Shown: one piece after another, positions 5,993 through 6,329 of the stretch
How the letters are laid out: each line of letters opens with the position of its first letter
Numbering within the stretch: the first letter of the stretch is position 1
NCBI GenBank assembly: GCA_025357975.1
Contig: JANYKY010000167.1
Location: forward strand, 1 to 6,329
Length of the DNA stretch: 6,329 nt
Direction of reading: 5' to 3'
DNA from: Gemmatimonadaceae bacterium
GTDB lineage: Bacteria; Gemmatimonadota; Gemmatimonadetes; Gemmatimonadales; Gemmatimonadaceae
The notes under the pieces: model-generated
Seen by the model: only the letters and a program-made list of their open reading frames with translations
The model's database searches: none
What the model was told of the DNA's origin: nothing
Translations under genes and position numbers: made by a program

Positions 5993-6329
5993 AGTCGCTC
6001 AGCCTCGACCGCTTGATTGATTATCGAAAAGAGCTCGTGAATATCGGCTTCTGTTGTCCTGAAACCGAGCGTGCAGATTCGCAGCGAGAAATGCCCTCGC
6101 AATCGGGTCGACGAGATGAGGTAGCGGCCCCCAGCCACAACGCGCGCGTTGACACGCTCGTTCAAGGCATCGAGCTCATTTTCAGGAACTGATGCCGGGC
6201 GTGCACGAAAGCAGAAAATTCCAAACTGAGCGGTGCAAAGGGTTTCGAATTCTGGTGACTCTTCCACCAGAGACTGCATCAGGCGTGCGCGATCCATCGC
6301 ATCCTGGATGGCTCCTGCGATTGCATCAG
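5989..6329 (-). CDS. Group II PLP-dependent decarboxylase (aromatic-L-amino-acid type), C-terminal fragment
   Basis: The minus-strand frame is open from the right edge (codons readable from 6327 down) to TAG at 5989-5991, giving 112 visible residues; the start lies outside the window, and the Met at 6295-6297 is internal. The sequence matches the C-terminal small domain of pyridoxal-phosphate decarboxylases of the aromatic-L-amino-acid/tyrosine/glutamate group: FGIFCFRARP (the strand usually read as VCFR), ELDALNERVNA, a YLISSTRLRGHFSLRICTLGFRTTEAD block and a terminal helix. The S-L-R-I-C-x-L-x-F-R-T-T-E-A-D pattern is highly characteristic. The family removes the carboxyl group of aromatic amino acids to give amines, in the cytoplasm as a dimer. 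The PLP lysine and substrate-specificity loop are upstream of the visible part, so the substrate cannot be named. It converges on the glycosyltransferase run and is probably unrelated to it. Confidence 0.86.
   Translation of the reverse strand, partial: DAIAGAIQDAMDRARLMQSLVEESPEFETLCTAQFGIFCFRARPASVPENELDALNERVNARVVAGGRYLISSTRLRGHFSLRICTLGFRTTEADIHELFSIINQAVEAERL

Overview
The window looks like a dense piece of bacterial chromosome. Its base composition is moderately GC-rich, and six protein-coding regions leave almost no intergenic space. Five run left to right after a truncated first one or overlap it directly, and a last gene enters from the right on the opposite strand. The GlmU-family protein at the left edge has a linker and C-terminal tail that resemble, from memory, the 'putative sugar nucleotidyltransferase' of Gemmatimonadota. 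I therefore suggest that phylum or a relative, with low confidence. There is no sign of insertion sequences, phage genes, tRNA, rRNA or CRISPR.

Layout. Bases 1-860 are the left-handed beta-helix (acyltransferase-type) half of a GlmU-like protein whose nucleotidyltransferase half lies upstream of the window. It overlaps by four bases (ATGA) with a YycJ/WalJ-type metallo-beta-lactamase-fold hydrolase (857-1672). After a 56-base gap come a GT2 glycosyltransferase of the chondroitin-polymerase-like type (1729-2619), a second GT2 glycosyltransferase (about 2655-3620, start uncertain), and a GT-B glycosyltransferase starting directly after its stop (3621-4718). Eight bases later begins a polytopic membrane protein carrying a PHP phosphoesterase domain (4727-5992). 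On the minus strand, 5989-6329 is the C-terminal end of a group II PLP-dependent (aromatic-L-amino-acid type) decarboxylase, convergent with the PHP gene.

How the genes fit together. Three glycosyltransferases in tandem, behind a sugar-nucleotide-type gene and ahead of a membrane phosphoesterase, suggest a small glycan or glycolipid assembly unit. The expected order would be activated amino-sugar supply, sequential sugar transfer at the inner face of the membrane, and a membrane-bound phosphoesterase acting on a lipid-linked or phosphorylated product or as a regulator. This pathway reading is inference. The GlmU-like and YycJ-like genes may be a housekeeping pair that only happens to sit upstream. 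The decarboxylase is a separate convergent transcription unit.

Most worth a second look: the membrane-embedded PHP protein with an Asn in place of the expected metal-binding Asp in its last motif; the second GT2 gene, whose conserved N-terminus extends upstream of any normal start codon; and the palindromic CTAG that serves as the stop codon of both convergent genes.
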